Assembly (NCBI GenBank): GCA_020002185.1
Contig: CM034534.1
Location: 65,004,804 to 65,068,803, forward strand
Reading direction: 5' to 3'
Source of the DNA: Paraescarpia echinospica
Taxonomy: Eukaryota; Annelida; Polychaeta; Sabellida; Siboglinidae
Length of the DNA: 64,000 bases
The notes beneath the pieces were generated by a model. The model saw nothing but the letters and a program-made list of their open reading frames with translations, had not been told where the DNA came from and did not search any database. The translations under genes and the position numbers were made by a program. This document shows positions 38,421 to 47,965 of this stretch, in pieces. Every line of letters begins with the position of its first letter. Position 1 is the stretch's first letter.

Positions 38421-38989
38421 TCACGGATTACGAAGCCAGTGGTGGCTGTGTGGACGGAGGTAAACCCTTCGTTTGCTAGCTAAACTGCTGCCATAGCTTT
38501 TTAGTCCACCCCAAAATGTGGTGAGGTGATTGAAGAGATTCCAGCTATGGATAAAGTGGCGAACATATGTGGTGAATTCTGAGATGTAGGCCGACTGTCT
38601 CTGTTGCCTCGGATACCACGGATCGCTTGCTTTGGAGATGGCGAAAACCAAAGGCTTGTGGTCTGTGAAAAGCCTAAATGCGCGACCTTCTAGGAAGTAT
38701 TGACAGTGTCCAATAGCCAAGTAGGCAGCCAATAGTTGACGGTCGAACGCACTGTACTTTTGTTCCGGAGGTCGAAGCTTGCGACTAAAAACGCCACCGG
38801 TTTCCAGGAGCCGATGGTTTGCTCCAGGACAGCGCCAACTGCTGCTCCTGATGCATCCTCTGTCAGGGCTGTGGGTTCATCGGCATGTGGGTGTACGAGC
38901 ATAGTGGCATGCGCCAGAGCCTCCTTGGCGGCCGTAAATGCTTGCTCGATGTCCTTTGTCCACTCCAAAGTGGTGGGTTTGCCTGTCAA
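38421..38989 (-). pseudogene. Gypsy RNase H domain
   Basis: Frames 38690-38989 and 38421-38732 encode EWTKDIEQAFTAAKEALAHA, LTEDASGAAVGAVLEQ and AIGHCQYFLEGRAFRLFTDH followed by KPL. The first catalytic position reads TEDAS where the family has TDAS. A frame change interrupts the domain near 38720. Confidence 0.88.
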
Positions 38990-39035
38990 CGCTTTATGAT
39001 ATGAGCCGCCTTTGGGACGAAGCGGTGATAGAAAT

Positions 39036-39719
39036 TCACCATTCCAGCAAACTGCTGGAGTGCCATGACAGTTGTAGTCCGTGTAAAGGTCTGAATAGCT
39101 TCCACCTTAGCGGGGAGGGGGCGGCCCCTTGACTTGTGATTCGAAGGCCCAGATAGTCGATAGTGTCTGTTCCAAATTGGCATTTGATTACATTGACCAC
39201 TAAACCGTGAGAGGCCAGGCGGTGGAAAGCTGTTCGCAGATGGTCTTTGTGTTGATCTACGGATGCAGTGCCAACCAGGATGTCATCCAAGTAGACAAAA
39301 ACAAACTCGAGTCCGCTGCAGACACTGTCCATAAGTCGTTGGAAAGCTTGTGCTGCATTCTTGAGGCTGAAAGGGGTCCGCAAAAACTCAAATAGCCCAA
39401 ACGGCGTGATAACGGCGGTCTTACTGATGTCCTCTGGGGCCACAGGAATCTGATGGTAACAACGCACCAGGTCGATCTTCGAAAAGAAAGTAGCGCCTGC
39501 AAGTTGCGAGGAGAAGTCTTGAAAGTGTGGAACCGGATATCGGTCGGATATCGTGACATCGTTCAAACGTCTGTAATTCCCGCAGGGCCTCCAACCACCA
39601 GAGTCTTTCGGCACCATGTGTAAGGGAGATGACCATGGGCTGTCTGATCGTCGTATGATTCCCATTTTCTCCATCTTTCTGAATTCTTCCTTAGTAACCG
39701 CAAGTTTATCTGGTGGCAA
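39036..39719 (-). pseudogene. Gypsy reverse transcriptase
   Basis: 227 open codons: [70 protein letters not shown] and [11 protein letters not shown] with the catalytic YLDD. The fold is complete up to the connection, where the frame drifts. It is the best-preserved part of the element. Confidence 0.92.
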
Positions 39720-40090
39720 CCTGCGGGCTCTGGCGTGAACTTGTTGTTGGAATGAAATGTTTCACTCCGTGACCAACTGAAGGGCTTGAAAACTCAGGAC
39801 GAGTGATAGCAGGAAACTCGTCTAGTATCCGCCTAAGGGGATTGTCCGAGGCGATGTGTGACTGAGTGCCGGCTGGTTCGAATGTTTGAGTGTAGCACTT
39901 GTGAACGAAGTTGCGTTTACCAAACGTTGGCTTTGAAGATCAACCATCAATCCATTCGCCTAAAGAAAATCAGCTCCAAATAGCCGCGTCTGCACATCGG
40001 CCAGAATAAAGGGCCATGTGTAGTGGTGGTTCGCTAAACATAGCGACATCGTTCTGGTCCCGTATGTTGCGATAGTCGATCCGTTGGCAG
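39720..40090 (-). other. Gypsy pol segment between protease and RT, broken
   Basis: Positionally the stretch upstream of the RT fingers. Stops occur in every minus-strand frame. Confidence 0.55.
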
Positions 40091-40327
40091 CTACAAGAGA
40101 AGGCGTACGGGAGCCATTGTTGATGTCCTGATGTTGATGTCCTGATGAGAGGCTGAGAACACACTGACCGCTGCCCTTGTGTCGAAAAAAAATCTCGTAG
40201 CGGAGTTATCGTCATTGAGGTATAAAAGGTTGTTACGTTTGCCGGCCGCTGAAGCAACTACTGAAGGTCGGCTTGGTCGTTTCCCGAAAATATGCACGGG
40301 GCATTGCACCGTATGGCTGCATTGCAA
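40091..40327 (-). pseudogene. Gypsy aspartic protease
   Basis: RNNLLYLNDDNSATRFFFDT followed by RAAVSVFSA matches the retropepsin active-site region. The catalytic triplet reads DTR where DTG or DSG is required, so the enzyme is inactive by sequence. Confidence 0.75.
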
Positions 40328-40965
40328 AATCGTCGATGGTAGTAACAGACTTCTTTATCTTGCGACTTTGTGGCCGAAGTCGCGGATTTCGGTTTCGTCG
40401 TGGCCCTTGACCTTTGGTTACGCGGTGGACGATCATCAACGTGGTTCTGGTCCATGACGTTTGAGGCAATAACAGCTGCTGGTTGCCCTCTCGCTTGCAA
40501 GAGTTGGTCGGCACTTCTGGCCAGGGAGCGCATATCATCAAAACTGGCCGTTGTTAGCTGAATGTCCTCTAGCATACATTTCAAGAAGACACTCTCGAAC
40601 AACATGCAGGGCTTGTGGTTACTAAGGACGGCCAGCATCTCTTCCATCAGCTCAGACGGTTGTCTATATCCTAAACATTGAATGTCTAAGAGTCGGTCGG
40701 CATGTTGTCGCTGCAATAGGCCGAAAATTCCCGTTAGTCTTCGCTTGAGGTTGTTATATTTGTAAGCATGTGGTGGGTCTTCCAAGATATCAATCTCGCG
40801 CAATGCCGTTGGTTTGTCTAAGGCCGCCACCACATAGTGGTACTTGCTGTCGTCAACAGTTTTGTTACGCAAGGCGAACTGTGCCTCAGCTTGCTGTAGC
40901 CAGACCCGAAGATGATCTGCCCAAAATACTGGCAGCTTGAGGCCGACTGTGTGAGTATCTGCCAT
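40258..40965 (-). CDS. Gypsy gag-like protein
   Basis: 235 codons from ATG at 40965. It contains LPVFWADHLRVWLQQAEAQF and YHYVVAALDKPTA, the start of the capsid domain in invertebrate Gypsy gag, then LQARG and a C-terminal C-x2-Y..H..C-rich segment resembling a degenerate CCHC knuckle. It overlaps the protease frame (shift near 40260-40330). It appears intact, unlike pol. Confidence 0.8.
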   Translation of the reverse strand: MADTHTVGLKLPVFWADHLRVWLQQAEAQFALRNKTVDDSKYHYVVAALDKPTALREIDILEDPPHAYKYNNLKRRLTGIFGLLQRQHADRLLDIQCLGYRQPSELMEEMLAVLSNHKPCMLFESVFLKCMLEDIQLTTASFDDMRSLARSADQLLQARGQPAAVIASNVMDQNHVDDRPPRNQRSRATTKPKSATSATKSQDKEVCYYHRRFCNAAIRCNAPCIFSGNDQADLQ

Positions 40966-41150
40966 GTTGGTTGTTGACGTTGTAAACGAGTTGATTGTGT
41001 CGGTGCCGGCTGCCGAATGCGAGTGTATAATGTCGAATTGTTAGCCGCTACACTTAAAGTCGTGTGTTGAGCTGCGTTTATTACAGTTCGTGTAACTGTG
41101 TATGTATAATAAAAACCAAGATGCCGTCTTGGTACGTCAGGGTCACCAAT

Positions 41151-41301
41151 AAAGCGTATACGAATGTACACAGCTGCACAACTTTATTTCGATCAAAGAA
41201 CAACGACTCAAGAAGCGTCCCCACGGGAAACCGGAAGTTCATCGACCACATTAAGGGTGCGACACAGAGTATTAGAAAGGCTGAATGTCTCATCCGCTAC
41301 A
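41151..41301 (-). repeat. 5' LTR of the Gypsy element
   Basis: 151 bp, starting TGTAGCGGATGAG on the minus strand and ending CGCTTT just before the primer-binding site. It retains a ~21-bp segment missing from the 3' LTR. Confidence 0.9.
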
Positions 41302-41897
41302 ACATTAACTAAAATTGTTGCAATATTATACGTCTATTGTCAGTTAGCGTCGACTACTCAGACTCCGCAATGAGGCGCCGCGGTTTCTCTTCTACAGAGT
41401 TTAGGGACATGTGCCAATCACACTGTAACGAAACATCGAATATGATTGGCTACCGCAAAAGAGGATAATCAATTAAATTGAGTCTCGTACTGAGTCATAA
41501 AATGACAGCAACTTTCTTTCAGTTATAATGTCAACTTTTCCCAACACATTTTGTGTACCTTTGATTTTCTGAAAACGTAATTAAATCGCAATAAATATAT
41601 AATATTTGAATTCTACGAAATTTGGCGAAATGAAGTGCTGCCATCTGACGATGATATTCATACGGGTATTCTCTTTATCAGTAACCAGACTCTCTTTCTT
41701 AATGAAGTCATGCTGCCGGGCAACAGACGGATGGGGAGACTAAATGTAAGTTGGATGCTGTTACTAACATGAACGGCTGCGAAATCGTAACACAATTGGT
41801 GATCGAGCCAGCCGGTGATCGCAATACTGCTTGTTCAGTTACAGTTTCGTCGATTTTGACCTTATTAAATTTCTAAATCACCTCAAATAGCGCTCAC

Positions 41898-42129
41898 CCA
41901 AGTCGACTCTCCGTGCGGTTTTCGTAGGCAATCTGCAAATCAAAGCAGTGTAGTCCGTGTCATTCGGACATCGTATTAAGACGCATGCGCCATATGCTTT
42001 CATGCCGATGCTTCGTTTCTTCTGTGGACGCGTAATTATTTCATTCAGTATCGCCGTGTATGTACCATAGAGGACACCGCTAGGAGAGCGGCTGATGCCA
42101 ACGATTTTCATCTTGGGAGCGCCCGTAAT
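41898..42129 (-). pseudogene. CILP-like gene B, penultimate exon with 1-bp frameshift
   Basis: From acceptor TTTTTTTTAG the frame reads ITGAPKMKIVGISRSPSGVL, YGTYTAIL and YGACVLIRCPNDTDYT, as in gene A exon 4. Just before the conserved CAGATTGCCTACG one base is missing compared with gene A, so the last ~16 codons shift. The exon is 232 nt instead of the 233 (or 230) that would preserve phase. The donor GTGAGC is intact. This is either a pseudogene lesion or a single-base sequence error. Confidence 0.75.
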
Positions 42130-42522
42130 CTAAAAAAAATATCGACAGTTTCTTAATTATTTATAAACAAATGTTAAAAAAATCAACATGGAAAGCACGG
42201 ACATCCTGCCGAATAATTTCTTAGAAAGAAACTAGGAATGTGTTATTATACGGTGACTGAATACCCCTAATTAAGAAAGCCACCGGTCACCCCGTTCAAA
42301 ATGCAATTGTCCGAAAACCGCGTGACCACCAACTGCGGCGCTAAAGAACATAATCTACAGCATTAAGTTTGAACTGGCTAGATTCAGTAATAATAAATAA
42401 ATATCAAATGGGTCCATTGTAATCGTACAATGGCCTCGTCCGATTACGTGTGCGACTACGCCACCGATTCGTACAGTTGATTTTGATGTAAGCACTGGTC
42501 GGTTTAATGTACGAGTACATAT

Positions 42523-43955
42523 CAGAACAGTTAACCTAAGGGCGCATACTTCCCTCAGAGCAGGCGGGTTCGTGTACCAGCTGTCGTCGAAACCCGGATG
42601 CATCTCGACGGCGTTGAGAGAGCCATGGAGACCCGGTCGTAGCGGTGTTTTGGCCAGCATGAAGTGACTGTCGGTCGGCGTAGAGGCATTGCATCCACTG
42701 TGCCACGTTAACCTCCGGTACACGGGGCCATTGGGGGCAATAGGGAACACAGGGATCAGTTCGAAGCCGTAAACCCTATCGATGAAGGAATACCCGACTG
42801 GGAGATAATGAACAGGGTGGACAACAACCGGACCAGCAGTTTCGAGACGGACGATGACTCTCAGGCCACACATCACTTTCAAACAACCTCTGCCCTTCTT
42901 GTCGGTGTATGCTAACGTACGACCGATGACGAGTCCGTTTTCCATCTGGTAGGCCGAGACCGTTTTACCGGGCAGTGGAATGGCGATGTTGGCGTGGTAG
43001 TAGACGTAGACAGCGACGGTAAAAAGACGCTCACGGTAGATCGCTTTGTTTAAGTTGATGTACGGAACATACGGTGGTATTTCCGTCTCGCCCTCTACTA
43101 CTGCGCCGTTACAGTTATCTCGTCGACGTCTGCGATTACCGGAGAACGTAAACTGTCCCGATTCGATCCAACCTCCGCTTTCTGGGTCGAGAATACAAAG
43201 GGACACAGATTCTCCAGGCTGCATACCCAGGGCAGCGCCATCAAACTTCATGGTCGTCTTGCCACTCAAAAAGACCTCGTTGCCGTTGGAGTGTTCAGCG
43301 ACCAAAGTGACGACCCCAAACGTCTGCAGCATGCGAGTTTCGCCCTCTTCGTCATCGTAAGTGAATTCACCAGGGGCGGCGTCAAGACCGTCAACTTGTC
43401 GCGGGTCGGCAAATGTCAAATAGACGTTGACGGTGTCAGACACCGGGTCACCGTTCTCGTCCTGGAAGGAGTTGGCTGGAATTGTTACAGAGACGGCAGT
43501 GGGTAGATCTGAATTGATAGGTAGCTCACCGCCTGTTTTCGGGTCGACGATATTTGGATTCGGTGTCGCTTCGAAAGTGAATAGATCGTCATCGACATAG
43601 AACAATTGACCATCGTAGAATGCGTAGATATTAGAAGACGAGGCACCTCCTGTCCTTACTTCTCCGGTTACGGTCACCTGGTTGTCATTGTCGCATTCGG
43701 CGCAACCGCAGGACACGACCTGGTTGACCTCGTAGTTGAAGCCGCCGCATTCGACGTGCAGTTGGCGCGTGATGCTCAGTCCGCAGCAGAAGCCGGCCTG
43801 GTCAGGGGCCGCCTTCGTCGCGCAAGGCTCGTTGCTGCATCGACCGACGTTGATGGACGTGACACTGGCGCCGTCTACGGTGAGTTGGCAGGTGGGTGGG
43901 AGCTCCACTTCCATGTATTGTGGCTTTGCTTCACACGTGTCTGCTGCGTCGGCCT
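42523..43955 (-). CDS. CILP-like gene B, main CILP exon
   Basis: Acceptor TTCATAG (phase 1) leads into EADAADTCEAKPQYMEVELP, then NVGRCSNEPC, GFCCGLSITRQLHVECGGFN, SCGCAECDND, VTIPANSFQDENGDPVSD and YLTFADPRQVD, ending REVCALRLTVL. It is parallel to gene A exon 3 throughout and has the same furin-type RRRRRD site (~43120). About 45 residues are absent after FTFEAT compared with gene A. At the expected 3' boundary the donor reads ATATGT where gene A has GTATGT, so normal splicing to 42129 seems lost and the frame runs on to a stop at 42355. Confidence 0.82.
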
Positions 43956-43989
43956 CTATGAAGGACAACATACACAGGTACAGTCGAAC

Positions 43990-44711
43990 CCTGCTTTACG
44001 TTCACCTTGGTAATACAGCCACCTCGCAATTAAGGTCATTATAAAATAGTCCAAAATTATTTATGTAACAGTTGAGTTTAGGAAATTAGTCTCGTTAATA
44101 CGGTCATTTTGCACAGTAGCGGGGGCGTCCTTAATAGTGAAGTTTCACTGTACCATGGTCGAACTACGGGCGAATCCGGGCGTTTTTTATTAAACAATAT
44201 TTACGTAATAAAGTTTCGTTTAAAATTTTCATATCGTATTTAACTTCTAAGAAATGTCTATGAAATCGCTATAACTAGACCGTTTATTTTTAAATACCGC
44301 ACCGACACAAATTGTTAAAATAAATCAGAGTTTGATTGCAACTATTTTAGAACACAATAATGTCATCTTTAGTTTACAGTTCATATCATAGTTGGCTAAC
44401 GTTGGTATAGTTACAGAAAATGTGTGAGAGTTAGAGCAAGGGAGAGAGAAAGAGAGAGAGCCAGAGACAGACAGACAAGCAGGCAAGCAGGCAGGCAGGC
44501 AGGCAGGCAGGCAGAGAGACGGAGAGATGGTGAGACAGAGCGATGTACAGAGAGACAGAGAGACAGAGAGACAGACAGACAGACACGCAGAGAGATGTAG
44601 CCACTGTTACCATTTCTGATCTCTGACCGGACCTGATCAAGAGTTTACCAGTAGCGCTTTGAATGTTATGCTTATCGTGACAAAGACACGTGTTTCTACC
44701 GCATTAAAGCA
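43990..44711. other. Intron of gene B with (CAGA/CAGG)n
   Basis: AT-rich intron. 44430-44600 is a purine-rich tract of AGAG, CAGACAGA and GCAGGCAGGCAGG tandem repeats. No other feature was seen. Confidence 0.7.
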
Positions 44712-44719
44712 TCACTGAC

Positions 44720-44868
44720 CTTTCACGATGAGACTGGCGAGACGGGAGAAGACCTTTCCTCCGAGGGAAGCGGCCCGACACGCGTACTGCCCTCCATCTT
44801 CTTTCGTCAGACCCGTTATCTCATAGACGGAGCCACCGTCGGCGGCTATTATGTTCCCATCTTTAAAC
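44720..44868 (-). CDS. CILP-like gene B, exon for second half of an Ig domain
   Basis: Acceptor TCTACCAG (phase 2) and donor GTCAGT (phase 1). It encodes FKDGNIIAADGGSVYEITGL, TKEDGGQYACRA and the final strand up to LIVK, the C', E, F and G strands of an I-set immunoglobulin domain with the second disulphide Cys. CILPs have one such domain. Its partner exon is at 58876-58936, now ~14 kb away because a Polinton is inserted in the intron between them. Confidence 0.82.
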
Positions 44869-44944
44869 CTGGTAGACAGTAGCGCCACGTGTATAGTGGT
44901 GGTAGTGGCGGTAACTAACCGCAATGGTGGTAATATTATAGTAG

Positions 44945-44950
44945 CAGAAG
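44945..44950. repeat. Target-site duplication CAGAAG, left
   Basis: Six bases directly outside the left terminal inverted repeat, identical to 58108-58113. Six-base duplications are the hallmark of Polinton/Maverick integration. Confidence 0.92.
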
Positions 44951-45155
44951 AGTAGTAAGGGAGTTCGATCGAGCCCGGGTCATGACCCGAGATCAAAGGG
45001 GTTTTCGCTTTTTATAAGTAGAATTCCTACGTTTTTTAGCAGTATGTTGTGTCTTTGGAATGTGTCAAAAAAAGTGATTAATGGGTTCCACGGAAGAAAG
45101 ACTGTGTCGAAACCTAGTGACTAATCTGGTACTAATTAGGTAATTAATTAATTAG
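44951..45155. repeat. Left terminal inverted repeat of Polinton copy 1
   Basis: About 200 bp that match 57905-58107 in reverse complement with roughly a dozen differences. Shared landmarks include GATCGAGCCCGGGTCATGA, CGCTTTTTATAAGTAGAATT and AGCAGTATGTTGTGTCTTTG. Confidence 0.92.
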
Positions 45156-45333
45156 CTTACTAGAGGCAGCATTAACAAAAACTAAAAATATTAATGACGT
45201 GATTGTTATATAATTGTTATGCGGAGTCACGTGCGCTTAAGATTATATAATGGTTAAGCATGTGTGCTGCCATCTAGTGACTGAAAAAGAAAGCATGTGC
45301 GCTCCCCCACCTAGTGACTGAAAAAGACGCGCG

Positions 45334-45339
45334 TATATA
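45334..45339 (+). promoter_or_regulatory. TATA-like box upstream of NADAR gene, copy 1
   Basis: TATATAG lies about 60 bp upstream of the NADAR ATG and is followed by TGGTTATGCGTGAGG. In copy 2, TATAAAAA is followed by TGGTTATGCGTAAGG at the same distance. The conserved pair suggests a promoter for the rightward gene train. Confidence 0.5.
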
Positions 45340-45396
45340 GTGGTTATGCGTGAGGCGCCGCCGTAGTCAGTAGTGGGTCATCGTTCGTGTGTAGAT

Positions 45397-45855
45397 ATGT
45401 CGACGACTATACGTTTCGGAGAGTTCTTGTCGTACCTGTCGAATTACTGTCCGTGTAGAATTGCGGCGTATGGACAGTATTTCAAATCCGTCGAGCACGC
45501 TTACCAGTTTAGAAAAGCGATGTTTTGCGCGGACCAAGACAGTGCGCAGCGCATCAAAGTGGCGTGGTCGGGGTATATAGCGAAGCGACGAGGTGCCCGT
45601 ATCGCGAAAACGAGAACGAGTGCCGAAATGGATGCCGTTAGAGTCGAGTGTATGAGGAGCCTGCTGATGAGTAAGTTCGGCGCGTCGAAAAGGTTAAAAG
45701 ACGCCCTATTGGCTACCGGTGACGCCGAATTGGTGGCTTGGATTCCGTCGAAAGAGTCCTTTTGGGGTTGTGCCTGCGGGTATAAAGAAGGTCAGAACAA
45801 GCTCGGCGAATTGTTGATGGATGTGCGTCGTGCGTATATGAGAAACAACGAATAA
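45397..45855 (+). CDS. NADAR-domain protein (YbiA-like N-glycosidase), copy 1
   Basis: 152 codons; the ATG at 45397 is preferred over an upstream start because it aligns with the copy at 61850. The whole protein is one NADAR (DUF1768) domain: YLSNYCPCRIAAYGQYFKSV leading into EHAYQFRKAMF, and at the C-terminus LLATGDAELVAW...FWGCACGYKEGQNKLGELLM, the two signature blocks including the SVEHAYQ glutamate and the FWG/GQN-LG motif. Known relatives cleave N-glycosidic bonds in ADP-ribose-related or riboflavin-pathway compounds, and some remove ADP-ribose from DNA guanine. It is intact here and in copy 2. A role in countering host ADP-ribosylation or NAD-based defence is inference. Confidence 0.88.
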   Translation: MSTTIRFGEFLSYLSNYCPCRIAAYGQYFKSVEHAYQFRKAMFCADQDSAQRIKVAWSGYIAKRRGARIAKTRTSAEMDAVRVECMRSLLMSKFGASKRLKDALLATGDAELVAWIPSKESFWGCACGYKEGQNKLGELLMDVRRAYMRNNE

Positions 45856-45892
45856 GACTCATCGTAACGTTGTCCGCGCACCAGTCGTCGAT

Positions 45893-46516
45893 ATGGACGG
45901 AAAGTGGAAGCACCTTTTTACGTGTATAGTGTCCGGCCCTGCGGGGTGCGGAAAGAATACTTTCGTTGCACGCCTGCTAAAGTTTGCCTCGTGTATGATT
46001 TCGCCGCCACCGGAGAAAATTCTGTGGTGTTACGGCCAGTGGCAGACCGCCTACGCCTCTATGTCCGGCGTAGAATTTGTAGACGTTTCGCCGGATCCGT
46101 CTCTTCTGGACGCCAAAACGAGGACGCTTCTAGAACTCGATGACCTTATGTCGGAAACCGATAGTAGCGTCACGACTTTGTTTACTAAAAAAAAGTCACC
46201 ACTGCAACGCATCCGTCGTACAGCTTTTGCAGAATCTCTTTCCGAAAGGGAAAGAGAACCGCACAATCAGCCTAAACGCGCAGTATATGGTCCTCTTCAA
46301 GAATCCCCGGGACGCGGGGCAAGTAGGTCACCTGGCGAAAGAGATGTATCCGGGTAGAACCAACTACATGGTGGAGGCGTTCAAAGATGCCACGTCGGCC
46401 GCCTACGGATACCTCCTGGAGGATCTGAAACAGGAAACGCCTGAAACCATGCGCCTACGTACGGACATTTTCCCCGACGATCCATTCAGTACGTCTACGT
46501 GCCGACGAGAGTATAA
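45893..46516 (+). pseudogene. Packaging ATPase (A32/FtsK-HerA type), frameshifted, copy 1
   Basis: It starts 37 bp after the NADAR stop. The Walker A region reads GPAGCGKNTF, with Asn after the Lys where Ser/Thr is expected; Walker B is LLELDDLM. After LFTK an A8 run (46187-46194) carries one extra A compared with the consensus length, and the remainder (VVQLLQNLFPKGKENRTISL, MVLFKNPRDAGQVGHLAKEM) lies in another frame. A second shift near 46485 precedes the conserved YVYVPTRV end at 46516. In intact elements this enzyme pumps DNA into capsids. The Walker A change and two shifts argue for loss of function. Confidence 0.88.
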
Positions 46517-46554
46517 AAAAGCGGAGCGTGCCGCGGCCGCCGTCATTCAACAGG

Positions 46555-46899
46555 ATGACAGATCGCGTGAAGAGGCACATCCTGGCCCTGCAGCTGTTGC
46601 GTCGCTACCAGCGGAATACGAATCTGTGAAAAGCGGTAATCACCCACGCGGACGCCGACCTCATCTGTAGTCTGGCCGACTGCGCGTATAACATTCTGCG
46701 ATGGAACGTGAAATTGACGCCTAACAACCGAAAAGTGCTGATAAAGTACAGGAACAATTTGCGCAAGTTGGCGTCGAAAAAAATGACCATCAAACGGAAG
46801 AGGGCCGTCCTGCAGAAGGGATCGGGCGCGTTTCTGACGGCGCTGCTGGCGCCGTTGGCGAGCATCTTTCTGCCCCTTCTCAGGCACGCTATCGGTTGA
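46555..46899 (+). pseudogene. Small basic virion-like protein, one nonsense codon, copy 1
   Basis: A 114-codon frame identical in length to the intact one at 63001-63345. It begins MTDRVKRHILALQLL and contains DCAYNILRWNVKL, then KVLIKYRNNLRKLASKK and a C-terminal GAFLTALLAPLASIFLPLLR. The basic middle and hydrophobic Gly-Phe-Leu end recall adenovirus pX/core-type minor proteins and similar small proteins of Polintons; this assignment is tentative. A TGA at 46627 replaces an Arg codon (AGA/CGA position in copy 2). Its stop overlaps the start of the next gene (TGATG). Confidence 0.75.
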
Positions 46900-47555
46900 T
46901 GCAGCACGCAAAGAAGATGGCGTTGGTAGACCCCCGGTTGGTGGAGCGTCTACTCCCGTTACTATCGCAACCGACCACGACAACGTCGCGTGTGATGAGT
47001 AGCCTGGACAACGACATGAAAGCCGTTCTCGAGCGTGCGGATTTATCCGAACGAGAAAAGGTGGCGGCGTACAAACAACTGCTGAGTCCTTACAACGCCA
47101 TGGAGGCGTCTCGCGCGCAGCAACCGATGCGAGTGTCCGTAGTGAAGAACGATTCGCTCGGCCAGCCGTCGCCGCCGCCGCCCGACCAATTGCCGGACGA
47201 CACGGAGAGCGAGGTCGTGAAGAGCGTACCGAAAGTTCTGAAAGAAAAGGCCCGCCTCCTGTTGGCGCGACTGAAAGCCGACCTGCTGATTCGCTGGAAC
47301 GATCGAGCGGAGCTCATGTACGACGGTGCGCCTATCGCCGGAAGCAACATGGTGGATCTCGTGAACGATCTCATGCGAAAGAGGAAGAAGATCCCCGCGC
47401 CGGTTGGCTGGGAAGCGTTCGGGGACCATATAAAGCGGCTGAACGTGCCTATGGAACTCGTCGGCAACCCCCAGCGTCGGGCGTACATACAGCGGGCGCA
47501 GAAGCGAAAGGGCCGCACTCGTTCCGTCGAACGCATGCCGTGGACCAGCTTTTAG
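46899..47555 (+). CDS. Polinton conserved protein of unknown function, copy 1
   Basis: 218 codons from the ATG inside the TGATG overlap. It opens QHAKKMALVDPRLVERLL, then SRVMSSLDNDMKAVLERADL; a proline-rich linker follows (PSPPPPDQLPDD), and the C-terminal half has WNDRAELMYDGAPIAGSNMV, DLMRKRKKI, VGWEAFGDHI and a basic tail. The VDPR start, SLD-x-DM block and WNDRGE...GSN-VDLV-D core are familiar from many animal Polinton-type elements; I know no experimentally defined role, and a minor virion or scaffold function is a guess. Intact here. Homologues lie at 63345 and, broken, at 9213 and 11040. Confidence 0.85.
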   Translation: MQHAKKMALVDPRLVERLLPLLSQPTTTTSRVMSSLDNDMKAVLERADLSEREKVAAYKQLLSPYNAMEASRAQQPMRVSVVKNDSLGQPSPPPPDQLPDDTESEVVKSVPKVLKEKARLLLARLKADLLIRWNDRAELMYDGAPIAGSNMVDLVNDLMRKRKKIPAPVGWEAFGDHIKRLNVPMELVGNPQRRAYIQRAQKRKGRTRSVERMPWTSF

Positions 47556-47710
47556 CGCCTGTAGAGGAAGCCCGCCCGAAGATCAGTACTCGTCGTCGTC
47601 GTCGCCGTCGTAATCGCGGCGGTCATCGTCGCCGCCCTCTTGTTCGCCGTATCGTCGTCGCCACACGAGCCATAGCGGTGGTGTCCCGGCGGACTCGTGG
47701 TGTGCAACGA

Positions 47711-47965
47711 AAGCGCCAACAACGCGATGGCCGACTGAAGCGCGCCTACTTCGACCCGAAACGGGCGGGCAGTTACGGCGGCGTTGACGCGTTGCACCGG
47801 GCGACCGCGGTGCCCAAGCCGATTGTCGGGCGGTGACTATCGGAGCAGGACGCGTATACGCTTCACAAGCCGGTCAGGCGCCGTTTCAAGCGACGTCTCG
47901 TTATCGTGGGCGGTCGAAACCAGCAGTGGCAAGCCGATCTCGTCGACGTGGCTAAACTGAAAAAG
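47711..47965 (+). pseudogene. Polinton integrase (rve family), N-terminal remnant
   Basis: The frame reads RAYFDPKRAGSYGGVDALHR, then after an in-frame TGA (47834) LSEQDAYTLHKPVRRRFKRR and NQQWQADLVDV. This is the N-terminal part and the first Asp region of the retrovirus-like integrase of Polintons (C. elegans F54H12.3-like). The family has Trp at the TGA position. The remaining catalytic core, with the other acidic residues and the chromodomain-type tail, is gone: at ~47970-47980 the frame passes directly into capsid protein. Confidence 0.8.

Larger units (their letters stand above)
37194..41301 (-). mobile_element. Ty3/Gypsy-type LTR retrotransposon, complete but decayed
   Basis: Bounded by LTRs at 37194-37323 and 41151-41301 and flanked by the 5-bp target duplication ACATT (37189-37193 and 41302-41306). 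Reading leftwards: gag, protease, reverse transcriptase, RNase H, integrase, the Ty3/Gypsy order. A primer-binding site (TGGTGACCC) follows the 5' LTR and a G-rich polypurine tract precedes the 3' LTR. It lies in the last intron of gene B, in the same orientation as the gene. Frameshifts and stops in most domains make it non-autonomous. Confidence 0.9.

Noticed and set aside
46185..46196. Programmed ribosomal frameshift at the A-run in the ATPase gene
   Set aside because: The heptamer fits a -1 site, but copy 1 needs a +1 change and copy 2 a -1 change, and both genes have other lesions. Mutation or sequence error is simpler.
47540..47710. Arginine-rich frame as a protamine-like protein
   Set aside because: The stretch is a CGTCGT-rich low-complexity region and, in the same frame, merges into the integrase N-terminus. 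Independent coding is not supported.
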